Assembly (NCBI GenBank): GCA_024742815.1
Contig: JANSXX010000005.1
Span: 175,912-239,911 of the forward strand
Direction of reading: 5' to 3'
From: HXMU1420-13 sp024742815
GTDB taxonomy: Bacteria > Bacteroidota > Rhodothermia > Balneolales > Balneolaceae
DNA length: 64,000 nucleotides
Shown: positions 55,373-64,000 of the stretch, piece by piece
Layout: each line of letters begins with the position of its first letter
How positions within the stretch are numbered: the first letter of the stretch is position 1
Program-made: the position numbers and the translations under genes
The notes under the pieces: generated by a model
The model's database searches: none
The model's input: only the letters and a program-made list of their open reading frames with translations
Told to the model about the DNA's origin: nothing

Positions 55373-56098
55373 GTGAAGCCTTCATCAGCAAATGCTGAAC
55401 AGCTGATTTCTGAACTCAAAGAACGCGCGAATCCTGAAAAAGCGCAAAAAATGAAGCGCTACTTTAAAACAGGTGAAGGGGAATATGCTGAAGGTGATCA
55501 ATTTTGGGGAGTGCCCGTACCTGAGCAACGCAAAATTGCCAAGAAATATCAGCGCCTTGAATTAGAAGAGTTGAGAAAATTACTCGTTCATTCTGTTCAT
55601 GATGTGCGGCATATGGCGCTTTGTTTGTTAGTTTATAAATCTGAAAAAGCCGGTACAACAGAACTAGTGGAACTCACCCATTTTTATTTAAATCATATCT
55701 CCTATGTGAGTAATTGGGATTTGGTGGACGCCAGTTGCCGTTTAATTCTCGGAAGATATCTTGAGCAAAGAGATCGCTCGTTGCTCTATGATTTTGCGAT
55801 TTCTGATAATCTCTGGGAACGTAGAATATCCATCATCACCTGCCTGCACTTTATTAAGCAACGAGATTTTGATGACGCTTTGAGAATATCCGATATCCTA
55901 CTAACCGATAGTCAGGATTTGATCCAAAAAGCCGTTGGCTGGATGTTGCGAGAAATCGGAAAGATCGACTTTGACGCAGAATATGCTTATTTGGTAGAGG
56001 ACAATCGCTATCGCAAAATGCCTAGAACCATGTTACGGTATGCCATCGAACAATTCGAACCTGAATTACGCCAAAAGTTCTTGTCTGGCACTGTTTAA
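55373..56098 (+). CDS. AlkD-family DNA alkylation repair glycosylase
   Basis: All-helical AlkD protein of 241 residues. SNWDLVDAS supplies the catalytic Trp and Asp, and NLWERRISII the Arg that supports catalysis, matching known AlkD enzymes that excise N3- and N7-alkylated purines without base flipping. No ATG is available: GTG 55373 (2 bases after the upstream stop) is preferred; TTG 55355, overlapping the upstream gene, is possible. Convergent with the kinase gene, 4 bases apart. Confidence 0.88.
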   Translation: MKPSSANAEQLISELKERANPEKAQKMKRYFKTGEGEYAEGDQFWGVPVPEQRKIAKKYQRLELEELRKLLVHSVHDVRHMALCLLVYKSEKAGTTELVELTHFYLNHISYVSNWDLVDASCRLILGRYLEQRDRSLLYDFAISDNLWERRISIITCLHFIKQRDFDDALRISDILLTDSQDLIQKAVGWMLREIGKIDFDAEYAYLVEDNRYRKMPRTMLRYAIEQFEPELRQKFLSGTV

Positions 56099-56102
56099 AG
56101 AA

Positions 56103-57905
56103 TCAAACTTCTATCGGAAATCGAATATTGATTTGTTCCGTTGAGTTTTCTGATGATCTCTGCTCCGAGTATTCACCATGAATTTGTTTAATCAAGGTTT
56201 GAATCAAAGTAAGTCCTAACGACTCTTTAGGATTCGATTCAAACCCTCTTGCATTGCTTCCGCTATGACTTACACTAAGCAAAACATCTGAATCTATTTG
56301 CTTTAAATGAACGTTGATGAAGCCTTCCTCTCCCTTTTTAAAAGCATGTTTAATTCGATCGACGATTATCTCGTTCAGCAGTAATGAACAAGGCACAGCT
56401 TTTACCAAATCCAGTTTTACCGGAGAAACATCGGCAGACAACTCAATACTTTTACCCTGCATAACCTGACTCTTCGACAATTCACGTAATAGATCCTTGA
56501 TGTAATAGCTATAATCTATATTCGCTAATGTCTCACTTTGATAAAGGCGCTCGTGCACTAACGAGATTGATTGAATTCTCGCCTGACTTTCTGTTAATAC
56601 CTCTTTAACCTGATTATTGGAGCTCGACTGTTGTTGTAATTGAAGTATTCCTGAAATCACAGCCAGGTTATTTTTCACTCGATGATGAATCTCAGCGAGT
56701 AGTATATTTTTTTCGTGTAGATTCTTCCTTATCTGCTCATTTGCCAATTTTCTTTGGGTGATATCGGTTGCTACAATCACTTTACCAACTACTTCATTTT
56801 TGGCATTTTTTAAGTCATTTGATGAATATAAAATCGGTACATGATTGCCATGCGCATCAACTACTTCTGCCTCTAAATTTGCAACGGTATGTGTATTCCC
56901 CGAGATATTTGCCTGAAATTCTTGTCCAAATACAGATTTTAGTGGTCGATCAATCAGCGCAGATCGTTCAAGTTTAAGCAAATTCAATGCAGCTTTGTTA
57001 CAGCCAACGATATGCTGATGATCATCCGTAACAAAAAGAGCCTCATTTATCGACTCGATAATACTGTCTAAGTAATCTCTGGCTAAGGTTCGTTTTCGGA
57101 GATTTAATGCCATTGTGTTAAAAGATTTGGCTAATTCCCCAATTTCATCTTCATTTTTAATCTCTACTTGTTGTTCCAAATCTCCGGCACCCAAAGCCTC
57201 TGCACTTTTGCTAAGCACACGTAGCGGGTTAGCTATCGAACGGTATAAATAAAATGCAATACCAACACTTATAAGCAATAAAATGGCGGATAGTATAATA
57301 ATTACATAGCCAGCCATCTGAATTTGAGCATCTAGACGAGCATTTTCAGAGAATTGTCGGTGAATTACTTCTTGGCGTAATTCGTTTATGATTGGCAATA
57401 TATTAGCCCTAAAATAAGGATTAATCGAAGTGGTAAAGAATGTAGAGTGTGGATCAATTTCCTCTTTTCTCAATTCTAACCATTCAATACTTAACTGTTC
57501 GTACAGTAAAAATCTCTCGGTACTTAATGCAATTAGTTGGTTGATCTCTTCGTACTCAACTTCCTGATTGATTTGGATTACCTGTTCTAATGCGTCAAAA
57601 GCTTGGTGTACCTGTTTTATGTTGTACTCGAAGCGTTCAATGAGCATTTCGGCATTTGGTTCGTCGAATGTGATTTGATCGTCTCCCACGTCTTGCACTT
57701 CATTCAGCGATGACAGTGAAAACAGGGATTGATACAAATAGGATTCTATTGATGCTGTTAATTCTACCATTCGGGTAGCTGTGGCATTCTCAGAAACCAA
57801 TTGTTTTTGAAGTGAATTGCTGTACTTATTCGAAGTTATCCCAATAGCTGCAATTAGCATACTTATCGAGAAGAAGCTCAAAATTATTTTCTTACCCAGA
57901 ATCAA
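56103..57905 (-). CDS. membrane sensor kinase with HAMP, PAS and degenerate ATP-binding domain
   Basis: A 600-residue protein: transmembrane helix at residues 5-24, helical periplasmic domain, second helix about 203-226, HAMP (ANPLRVLSKSAEALGAGDLEQQV), PAS (about 283-395, LDSIIESINEALFVTDDH), HisKA_2 box EIHHRVKNNLAVISGILQL (His407/408). The HATPase region has lost key residues: the N box reads NEIIVDRIKHAF (second Asn is Asp516) and the G1 box reads SHSGSNA where paralogues have GDNGIG (adenine-binding Asp is His547). The SLGLTLI box is kept. Predicted weak or inactive kinase that may still be phosphorylated by another kinase. Confidence 0.85.
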   Translation of the reverse strand: MILGKKIILSFFSISMLIAAIGITSNKYSNSLQKQLVSENATATRMVELTASIESYLYQSLFSLSSLNEVQDVGDDQITFDEPNAEMLIERFEYNIKQVHQAFDALEQVIQINQEVEYEEINQLIALSTERFLLYEQLSIEWLELRKEEIDPHSTFFTTSINPYFRANILPIINELRQEVIHRQFSENARLDAQIQMAGYVIIILSAILLLISVGIAFYLYRSIANPLRVLSKSAEALGAGDLEQQVEIKNEDEIGELAKSFNTMALNLRKRTLARDYLDSIIESINEALFVTDDHQHIVGCNKAALNLLKLERSALIDRPLKSVFGQEFQANISGNTHTVANLEAEVVDAHGNHVPILYSSNDLKNAKNEVVGKVIVATDITQRKLANEQIRKNLHEKNILLAEIHHRVKNNLAVISGILQLQQQSSSNNQVKEVLTESQARIQSISLVHERLYQSETLANIDYSYYIKDLLRELSKSQVMQGKSIELSADVSPVKLDLVKAVPCSLLLNEIIVDRIKHAFKKGEEGFINVHLKQIDSDVLLSVSHSGSNARGFESNPKESLGLTLIQTLIKQIHGEYSEQRSSENSTEQINIRFPIEV

Positions 57906-58099
57906 CGAATTTTTTTAAAAAGAACTTACCACTCAGGCTATGAATTGTCCTGCTTTAATTATTAGAAAATAATCATGTAACAAAGTTGAGTTTAGCAGTA
58001 AAAATTAATCTCAACTTAGCATATACACTCTATTATACTTTTTCTACTCTCAAAATGAACGACTCGCAGTGCTTTAGTTCTGTGACTGTAATTTTTTAC

Positions 58100-59224
58100 T
58101 CAACTTTTTGTGCGCGATGAGTTTAAATAAATTTCTCGAAAAGTGGTTTTAAAATGTTCCATCTCTTCTGGGATACCAATCGTAATTCTTATACAGTTAG
58201 GTAGTCCAAAAGCATTTATTCTTCTTAGGATTACCCCTTTTTTTAACATCTCTGATGTCACAAATTCTGCTGTTTCTTCGTCTGGCATTTCTATCATCAC
58301 AAAATTTGCGGCCGATTTAACATATTCAATCGAATGATCATCAAAAAATTTATATAAATCCTTTTTTCCATCTTCAACAATTTGAGCGCTTTTTTTCATG
58401 AAATCGTTATCATCGAACGCAGCTAATGCGGCTGCTTGGGCCAGCGTACCCGGCTCAAAGGCTAATCTTGTTTTCATCAGATAAGTGATAATCTCAGGAT
58501 CTGCAATAGCATAACCCACACGGAATCCCGCTAAGCCATATCCTTTCGAGAATGTTCGAAGAATAATTACATTTTTTGGCTGATTGGTCAGAACATCGGG
58601 ATAATCAGATACCGAATTAGCATATTCGTAATAAGCTTCATCCATCACTATTAACACATCATCAGGAACTTGTCCAAGCAACCACGCATATTCATCTTCT
58701 GTAATGTATGATCCGGTTGGATTATTCGGATTGGCTATGTAAATCATCTTGGTTTGTTCATCAATGGCATTTACAATCGCTTTCACATCAAACCTATAGC
58801 CTTTACTAAGTGGAATTCGTTTTACTTTGATACCCCGAATTTTGGCTTGCACGTAGATTCCGATAAAAGTGGCATCAGCAGTAATCAAATTTTCCTTGTT
58901 GAGAAAAAAAGTTCTGCACAATCCTGCAAGCAAACTTTCCGAGCCGGCTCCGCACATTATTCGATCAGCCGTAATGGAATATCGCGAAGCAATCGCATTA
59001 CGCAATGCATGTGCAGCAGGGTCTGGATAATCATGAACTATCTCTAACGCTTTATTTACAGCTTCATCTACTTTTTTACTTCTTCCAAGCCTGTTTTCAT
59101 TCGAAGCAAGCTTAGAAATACGCGCTGGCTTAAACTGCTCTTTCACCTCAGCAATGGTTTTTCCCGGCACGTAAGCGTTAAGTTCGTCGATATTATGTGG
59201 TACTAATGATCTCTTATTACTCAT
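58100..59224 (-). CDS. hisC: histidinol-phosphate aminotransferase-like PLP enzyme
   Basis: A 374-residue fold-type I aminotransferase: KLASNENRLGRSKKV, IMCGAGSESLLAGLCRTF, YIANPNNPTGSYI, VMDEAYYEYA, RTFSKGYGLAGFRVGYA with the PLP Lys, and CIRITIGIPEEM. This is the HisC pattern: histidinol phosphate plus 2-oxoglutarate in histidine biosynthesis. Outside a his operon, some HisC-like enzymes act on aromatic amino acids instead, which cannot be excluded. Divergent from the SDR gene. Confidence 0.85.
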   Translation of the reverse strand: MSNKRSLVPHNIDELNAYVPGKTIAEVKEQFKPARISKLASNENRLGRSKKVDEAVNKALEIVHDYPDPAAHALRNAIASRYSITADRIMCGAGSESLLAGLCRTFFLNKENLITADATFIGIYVQAKIRGIKVKRIPLSKGYRFDVKAIVNAIDEQTKMIYIANPNNPTGSYITEDEYAWLLGQVPDDVLIVMDEAYYEYANSVSDYPDVLTNQPKNVIILRTFSKGYGLAGFRVGYAIADPEIITYLMKTRLAFEPGTLAQAAALAAFDDNDFMKKSAQIVEDGKKDLYKFFDDHSIEYVKSAANFVMIEMPDEETAEFVTSEMLKKGVILRRINAFGLPNCIRITIGIPEEMEHFKTTFREIYLNSSRTKS

Positions 59225-59323
59225 GAATTACTCCAACTTTTGTTACAAGATACTGATGTTCTCACTTTCTCTCCGTTGGTTTTTCATTTTGATGCCTTCC
59301 ATTTTTATTGCCTATTTTCCACC

Positions 59324-60010
59324 ATGAAACACATTGTAGTAACAGGAGCAAGCCGAGGAATCGGCTATCAACTTAGCCGTAGATTTGCCCAAAACGGTCA
59401 TAAAGTAATTGCCACTGCGAGAACTTCAACCTCGCTAGAAACACTCGCCAATCAGGAAGAAAATGTTCTTGCGCTACCGGCAGATTTAACAACCGAAGCA
59501 GGTTTAACTAAAGTAGAGCATGAATTACAAAATATTGGACAGATTGATATTCTGATCAACAATGCTGCTATGTTGGTAAACAGCCCCTTTATGGAAACTA
59601 GTATAGCAATGTGGAAACAACAATTTGACGTCAATCTTTTTTCGATTGTCGAGTTAATACAGCGTTCTAAACCTTTCATGAAAAGTGGTAGCCATATTGT
59701 AAACATTGGCAGCATGGGAGGAGTACAATCCAGTAAAAAATTCACAGGACTAAGTGCATATAGTGCAAGTAAAGGCGCATTATCTATTTTAACAGAGTGC
59801 CTTGCTCTCGAATTTGCTAGGGATGAAATCTCGGTAAACTGTCTTGCATTGGGCGCTGTTTCAACTGAAATGCAGAAGTCAGCATTTCCAGATTTCGATG
59901 CTCCTGTGTCAGCCGAAGCTATGAGTAAATTTATTTCTGATTTTGCACTAAATGGTCATACTTTTATGAATGGGAAAATTTTACCTATATCTTTCAGTGA
60001 CCCGGAATAA
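59324..60010 (+). CDS. short-chain dehydrogenase/reductase
   Basis: Start chosen at ATG 59324, where TGASRGIG is correctly near the N-terminus; upstream in-frame codons give an unlikely leader. A 228-residue SDR with the cofactor motif TGASRGIG, NNAAM, catalytic Ser in NIGSMGG and YSASK with Tyr and Lys. Arg after the glycine motif (TARTS) suggests NADP(H). Substrate unknown. Divergent from the HisC-like gene. Confidence 0.88.
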   Translation: MKHIVVTGASRGIGYQLSRRFAQNGHKVIATARTSTSLETLANQEENVLALPADLTTEAGLTKVEHELQNIGQIDILINNAAMLVNSPFMETSIAMWKQQFDVNLFSIVELIQRSKPFMKSGSHIVNIGSMGGVQSSKKFTGLSAYSASKGALSILTECLALEFARDEISVNCLALGAVSTEMQKSAFPDFDAPVSAEAMSKFISDFALNGHTFMNGKILPISFSDPE

Positions 60011-60049
60011 CTGAGGTATTAACAAACATCTAACTATTACATCAACACC

Positions 60050-60748
60050 ATGAAATTTACTACTACTTTACTGATTGGAGTATGTTTTTTACTAAGTCTA
60101 GGCACTGTTAATTCAAATGCACAATCGGTAAAAATATTTGGTTCAAACAGCTTAAATGGTGCAATTAACGGAGTTGTACTAGGTGGGGCTACTATGTTTG
60201 TGACCGATAAAAAAGTAAATGCGCCATTCAATAAAAATCTTGAAGACTTATACGCACTTCAAGTAGGATTGGGAATTGGAACTCTTTATGGTGTTAGTAT
60301 GGGCGCTTATGATGTCGTGACCGGTGAGGGTCGACAAATTTTAGTATCCGGTTTTTTTAATGATGGAGACAATAGCTCAATCATTGCCTTAATGGATACC
60401 TTTTATGGAGCTGCCGCTGGTGGGATTATTGCCTTATCCGTTAGTCTAGTATCAAACGACCCTATTATAGAAGCTATGCAGTACGGAATTGGCTATGGAG
60501 CTTTTATTGGTTTCGGTTTTGGTCTGGTTGATATGTTCATGATTGTAGAGCGGTCTACTCAACCTATTGCATTTGGTAATTCAGGGCCTACACTAGCACC
60601 CGGAATTGCTTCAATAGATTTTGAAAACGGCAATTCCATAGGCTTCGTTAATCCAACCTTAACGAATATTATACAGTTTGATGCAGCTTCTTTAAAGCTG
60701 AATACTCAGCCAACACTTGAAGTTTTTAATCTCAGAATGGAGTTTTAG
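60050..60748 (+). CDS. exported glycine-rich protein of unknown function
   Basis: A 232-residue protein with signal peptide (NSNAQ). The mature part alternates glycine-rich hydrophobic stretches (LNGAINGVVLGGATMF, LYALQVGLGIGTLYGVSMGAY, YGIGYGAFIGFGFGLV), which may be paired membrane-associated helices or short strands. No known family recognised. It starts 39 bases after the SDR gene. Confidence 0.6.
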   Translation: MKFTTTLLIGVCFLLSLGTVNSNAQSVKIFGSNSLNGAINGVVLGGATMFVTDKKVNAPFNKNLEDLYALQVGLGIGTLYGVSMGAYDVVTGEGRQILVSGFFNDGDNSSIIALMDTFYGAAAGGIIALSVSLVSNDPIIEAMQYGIGYGAFIGFGFGLVDMFMIVERSTQPIAFGNSGPTLAPGIASIDFENGNSIGFVNPTLTNIIQFDAASLKLNTQPTLEVFNLRMEF

Positions 60749-60750
60749 GA

Positions 60751-61596
60751 TTATTTATCCCGAACCAAACCTTTCAGAATTTCTCGAGCAGTGTTGATGT
60801 GTCCGATAAGTGAGTGGTTTAACCCATCACTTAAAAAATTCCATGCTTCTGTCTCTTTACCCATTCTATTGCCTTGAGGATCGATTACAATTCCATTTTT
60901 GCCTGAAACAACTTCAATCACTTGATCCAAGTCTTTAGGTTCAATCGAAAATTCGTGCAATGGGTGTGTGCTGATTAATTCCTGAACTATCTTTGATGGT
61001 GTTATCCAAATTAGCGGGTTAGATACGAATTCCTGTAATACATCCTGAATGGTATTTAGGTTTTCCCAAGTTTCAGACAGTGGAATTAGTGTTCGATTTG
61101 GAGCAATATTTAAGCGCTGGGCATCATAAGTACCAACGTTTATCAAAACCCAATCCGGCTCATGCAAAACTACATCACGATCTAGCCTACGGAGAACGTC
61201 TGTAGTTGTATTGGCAGAGATTCCGGCGTTTATGAATGTAAAGTCAGCACCTTCAACCGAGAGTTCTAACACTTCCTGTATGATAGCAAACCAACCCTGT
61301 GCATCTTCTGTATAAGAATCACCTAAGCCGATAATTGTTTCTGAGCCATCAAAGGGAAGTTTATCGATTAAGTCGGTTATTTCATCTTCCTTTAAAAGCT
61401 CAAGCGCAGCTTGTTTTACATGATCTTCTAAGTTCTTTCTGCTGGCATTCAATTCTTCTTTCTTTAAACCTAACATATTTGCTTCTGCAGATACAAAATC
61501 CTCCGCCGGCATTAGAGGAAACCGCTTCTTTAAATGAAAGAATGGCACTATAAATTGTTCAACAATGGTGCGTGTTTCGTCTTTTGAGTTACTCAT
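60751..61596 (-). CDS. SGNH/GDSL hydrolase
   Basis: A 281-residue protein without a signal peptide. Helical N-terminal 90 residues precede an SGNH core: GLGDSYTE (nucleophile Ser), NAGISANTT (block II Gly), NVGTYDAQR (block III, where the usual Asn is Tyr), and DGLNHSLIGH (catalytic Asp and His). Likely an esterase or lipase of unknown substrate. It ends near the sirtuin gene on the same strand and may be co-transcribed with it. Confidence 0.8.
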   Translation of the reverse strand: MSNSKDETRTIVEQFIVPFFHLKKRFPLMPAEDFVSAEANMLGLKKEELNASRKNLEDHVKQAALELLKEDEITDLIDKLPFDGSETIIGLGDSYTEDAQGWFAIIQEVLELSVEGADFTFINAGISANTTTDVLRRLDRDVVLHEPDWVLINVGTYDAQRLNIAPNRTLIPLSETWENLNTIQDVLQEFVSNPLIWITPSKIVQELISTHPLHEFSIEPKDLDQVIEVVSGKNGIVIDPQGNRMGKETEAWNFLSDGLNHSLIGHINTAREILKGLVRDK

Positions 61597-61597
61597 T

Positions 61598-62290
61598 TTA
61601 TTGCTTTAAAATCTTTGTTGATAATTCTACCATTCCAATAGTTGCCGGTTGTTTAATATGACGCCATCCTTGCAAAGAGAAAGCGTCCATTGGACCTGGA
61701 TCAATGATATATTTTTGATGTGCGCTAGTTGCATAGTTAATTAAACCCGCAGCCGGATATACTACTAACGATGTACCTACTACAACCAAAATATCAGCCT
61801 TAGCAATTATTTCTGCTGCGTATTCAATCATCGGCACCATTTCACCAAACCAAACAACAGCAGGACGCAATGTACTGCCATCACTATGGCAATCTCCTAG
61901 TGAAATATCGTTATAACCTATTTCTACTACCGAAGATGTATCGATTGAGCTACAAGCTTTCGTCAGCTCACCGTGTAAGTGTACTACATTAGATGAACCA
62001 GCACGTTCGTGTAGATTATCTACGTTTTGTGTAATGACAGTTACATTAAATGCTTTTTCTAGATCTGCAATTGAGTAATGAGCGCTGTTCGGTTTTACTG
62101 ATTTAAGTTGCCTTCTTCGTTGATTGTAGAAATCAAGAACGAGTTCCTGATTTCGATTCCAACCATCGATACTAGCCACTTCGTACACATCATGACCTTC
62201 CCACAATCCACCTGAATCGCGGAAAGTTTTCAATCCACTTTCAGCACTTACACCTGCCCCTGAAAGTACTACCAGTCTTTTATTTTGCAT
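61598..62290 (-). CDS. cobB: Sir2-family NAD-dependent deacylase (CobB-like)
   Basis: A 230-residue sirtuin. NAD motif GAGVSAESGLKTFRDSGGLWEG, TQNVDNLHERAG, catalytic His in HLHGE, WFGEMVP, and VVGTSLVVYPAAGL. The FYNQRRR segment has the Tyr and Arg that mark class III deacylases acting on succinyl- or malonyl-lysine. Only two cysteines remain where four zinc Cys are typical, so it is probably zinc-free. It overlaps the upstream acyl-CoA dehydrogenase gene by 11 bases. Confidence 0.88.
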   Translation of the reverse strand: MQNKRLVVLSGAGVSAESGLKTFRDSGGLWEGHDVYEVASIDGWNRNQELVLDFYNQRRRQLKSVKPNSAHYSIADLEKAFNVTVITQNVDNLHERAGSSNVVHLHGELTKACSSIDTSSVVEIGYNDISLGDCHSDGSTLRPAVVWFGEMVPMIEYAAEIIAKADILVVVGTSLVVYPAAGLINYATSAHQKYIIDPGPMDAFSLQGWRHIKQPATIGMVELSTKILKQ

Positions 62291-63782
62291 CCATCAGTTG
62301 AAGATTAAACCAAGAACTGTCTAGACTAAAGTCTTCTACTACTTGGCTCATAGTCTCTGAATTGAAAGACGATAGTAATTCATTCACTTCATCTTGTAAC
62401 GATTTGATTGCATTATCCACAAGATCGCGGTTAAAACCTTGTTCACCTAAATTGATGGTAAACTCCATAGATATAATTCTACCCAGTGCTCTACCTAGTT
62501 GAACTAGTTTACGTTGTGGCATTTTTGCATCAATCTCGAAATTGAGATAATCTTTAAAATAGTCTGATGATTGTATAGTGAGCTCATATTCTTTCAGAAA
62601 GTCGTATAAATTTGTGCTCTTGATCTTTCTCATCATTTTCAACACAGATTCACTTATCTGCTGATACAGAATATCATTGGAACCTTCAAAAATTTGGAAA
62701 GGTCTGCTATCCACTACAGATCGTCCGGCAATGTGATCTAATCGGTAACCTTTCGCTCCGGTTAATTGAAGTAAAGATTGAGAAGCTCGTTGCATGTAAT
62801 CTGTTACTACAGATTTAATCGCATTCGCCTCAACATCCATGCGTGATGTATTTTTTTGAAGTGGAACATGTTGGCTTGTGAAATTGCACATAGCCGAACA
62901 TACTGTGAAATACGATTGGAGTTTAGAAATTCTGTTTCTCACTTGATCATAATCAATCAGATTTTTACCACCCACAAAGCGAGACTTACAGTGATCAACT
63001 GCTTCTTCCATCATTCGCTTCAAAAATCCCATGCCCATACCGGGAAATTGTAATCTACTTCTATGTAGTAGATCTAACATGAGTGTAATTCCAGTCCCTT
63101 TACCTTCTAATTTATGATCCTCCGGTACTTCGATATTTACACGATTACGACCATATGGTAACATATACAGACCAAGGTTATTATAATACTCCTCAACTTC
63201 TATACCTCCATTTCTGGTATCGTGGATGAAAAATGAAATATCTCTACCCAAGTCACCTTTAGAATCAACACCACGTGCCGTCATTAACCAATAATCAGCC
63301 ATACCTGTAAGTCCAGCCCAATGTTTTAAACCCTGAATATTGTAAACGCCTTTATTTGGATTGTAGGAATAAGAAGTCTGCATTTTAAGTGCTTCAGAAC
63401 CATAATCGGGTTCGGTTATCATCAAACCGCCCATCTTATTATTCTCAATCACTCGTTTATAAATTGATTTTTTTACCGATTCATCTGCATAATTTGCAAC
63501 CGGTTGAAGAAAAAGAGCACCGTTTATACCCATCATTAAAGAAAGAGGCAAAGATTGATAAGAGCTAGCCTCAAGCATGGATAAAGCTTCGGCGGTATTC
63601 CCACCATATCCACCATATTCTGTTGGTATAAATGCAGCCAGTGGAGATACATCTAAGATTTTGGTTAAAGAATCTTCAGAAATACCTCTTTTCAATGCAC
63701 TTTTACTAGTCTCTTGGTTCTTCTTAAAAATTTCTGATAATCTCTGCTTGTACTCAGATAAGAATGATTCGAAGTCAATCAT
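62280..63782 (-). CDS. acyl-CoA dehydrogenase family protein
   Basis: A 500-residue acyl-CoA dehydrogenase. GLMITEPDYGSEAL is the FAD/substrate loop and WAGLTGMADYWLMTAR the next strand; the catalytic Glu is in FQIFEGSNDILYQQ. The C-terminal 100 extra residues exceed ordinary short-chain enzymes, so it belongs to a longer subgroup. Substrate unknown. First gene of a minus-strand set with the sirtuin and SGNH genes, which is notable because sirtuins remove acyl groups derived from acyl-CoA. Confidence 0.82.
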   Translation of the reverse strand: MIDFESFLSEYKQRLSEIFKKNQETSKSALKRGISEDSLTKILDVSPLAAFIPTEYGGYGGNTAEALSMLEASSYQSLPLSLMMGINGALFLQPVANYADESVKKSIYKRVIENNKMGGLMITEPDYGSEALKMQTSYSYNPNKGVYNIQGLKHWAGLTGMADYWLMTARGVDSKGDLGRDISFFIHDTRNGGIEVEEYYNNLGLYMLPYGRNRVNIEVPEDHKLEGKGTGITLMLDLLHRSRLQFPGMGMGFLKRMMEEAVDHCKSRFVGGKNLIDYDQVRNRISKLQSYFTVCSAMCNFTSQHVPLQKNTSRMDVEANAIKSVVTDYMQRASQSLLQLTGAKGYRLDHIAGRSVVDSRPFQIFEGSNDILYQQISESVLKMMRKIKSTNLYDFLKEYELTIQSSDYFKDYLNFEIDAKMPQRKLVQLGRALGRIISMEFTINLGEQGFNRDLVDNAIKSLQDEVNELLSSFNSETMSQVVEDFSLDSSWFNLQLMDAK

Positions 63783-63858
63783 ATAAATCGTGTTTTAAAG
63801 TGTTATAAGGCTACAATATACGATTTTTATTTGGAAGTAGTTCCTCGATTATGAGTAT

Positions 63859-63891
63859 TAAAAAACCCCGTCATTCTAGGAATGCGGGGTT
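63859..63891 (-). terminator. intrinsic terminator of the rRNA operon
   Basis: On the minus strand, AACCCCGCATTC, loop CTA, GAATG-A-CGGGGTT (one bulged A) is followed by a T run, just past the 5S rRNA 3' end. Confidence 0.88.
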
Positions 63892-63897
63892 AAAGGG

Positions 63898-64000
63898 GAA
63901 GAGGCGGCGACCTACTCTACCGCGAGTGCAGTACCATCGGCGCTGCAGGGCTTAACGGCCGTGTTCGGTATGGGAACGGGTGGGGCCCCTGCGCAATAGC
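63898..64000 (-). rRNA. rrf: 5S ribosomal RNA, 5' end cut by window edge
   Basis: The reverse complement contains the conserved CCACCCGTTCCCATACCGAA and ACGGCCGTTAAGCCCTGCAG segments and GGTACTGCACTCG...GGGTAG-type stem III/IV sequence of bacterial 5S rRNA. About 10 bases at the 5' end are missing at the window edge. The rest of the operon should lie to the right. Confidence 0.95.

Noticed and set aside
57906..58099. Gap between the degenerate kinase and the HisC-like gene examined for small genes or RNA
   Set aside because: No ORF with a start signal and no strong terminator or paired structure found.

Overview
The window looks like chromosomal core DNA of a free-living Gram-negative bacterium of the Bacteroidota/Rhodothermota/Balneolota group; Balneolota is my best guess. 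The evidence is AT-rich DNA (roughly 40% GC by eye), mostly weak Shine-Dalgarno sites, many Sec signal peptides and lipoboxes, a type IX secretion (T9SS) sortase with its PorV-like partner and a type A sorting domain, and DUF5683, M61, Reg_prop and VPS10-like proteins typical of that group. No phage, plasmid, integrase, transposase or CRISPR array is visible. The accessory signals are small: a four-helix-bundle gene cassette flanked by short repeats, a MITE-like inverted repeat, and one candidate structured RNA.

Layout. 1-2.7 kb: the end of one acyl-CoA dehydrogenase, glutaryl-CoA dehydrogenase, a haem-binding protein and a uracil-DNA glycosylase family protein. 2.7-3.0 kb: a gene-free stretch of strong hairpins (possible small RNA). 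3.0-7.7 kb: an alpha/beta hydrolase, an AlkD-like protein, a lipoprotein, then a tight three-gene phospholipid cassette (YnbA-like, YnbB/CdsA-like, PlsC-like). 7.7-18 kb: a HEAT/cyclophilin lipoprotein divergent from a LexA-like repressor, rplU-rpmA, FAA hydrolase and M23 peptidase, RidA, two TPR lipoproteins, a Cys/Met PLP enzyme. 18.1-32.2 kb: thiolase, then porU, porV, a secreted M6-type protein with an erased active site, a large HExxH/TolB/beta-barrel protein and a DUF5683 protein; the last three overlap by 1-4 bases, indicating an operon. 32.2-36.8 kb: PASTA protein, rpe, phoH (apparent ATT start), the four-helix cassette, a metallo-beta-lactamase-fold hydrolase and purine nucleoside phosphorylase. 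36.8-47.9 kb: a MITE-like region, M24 and M61 peptidases, a small exported protein with a LiuC-like crotonase, and two paralogous propeller sensor kinases in tandem. 48-56 kb: TolB-amidohydrolase, LolA-like protein, Asp-box/VPS10-like protein, a second AlkD. 56-64 kb: a membrane sensor kinase with a degenerate ATP-binding domain, a HisC-like aminotransferase, an SDR, an unknown exported protein, SGNH hydrolase, sirtuin, acyl-CoA dehydrogenase, and the 3' end of an rRNA operon (5S rRNA plus terminator, minus strand) cut by the window edge.

How the genes work together. Fatty-acid and amino-acid acyl-CoA catabolism recurs (three acyl-CoA dehydrogenases, thiolase, crotonase). Envelope and secretion functions dominate: T9SS processing, secreted peptidases, lipoproteins, sensor kinases with periplasmic propellers, and an accessory phospholipid headgroup pathway. 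The most unusual items are the predicted pseudoprotease next to the T9SS genes, the predicted pseudokinase at 56-58 kb, the phoH start codon, and the repeat-flanked cassette that appears to have remodelled the ends of both neighbouring genes. All functions are inferred from motifs read by eye; no database search was run.
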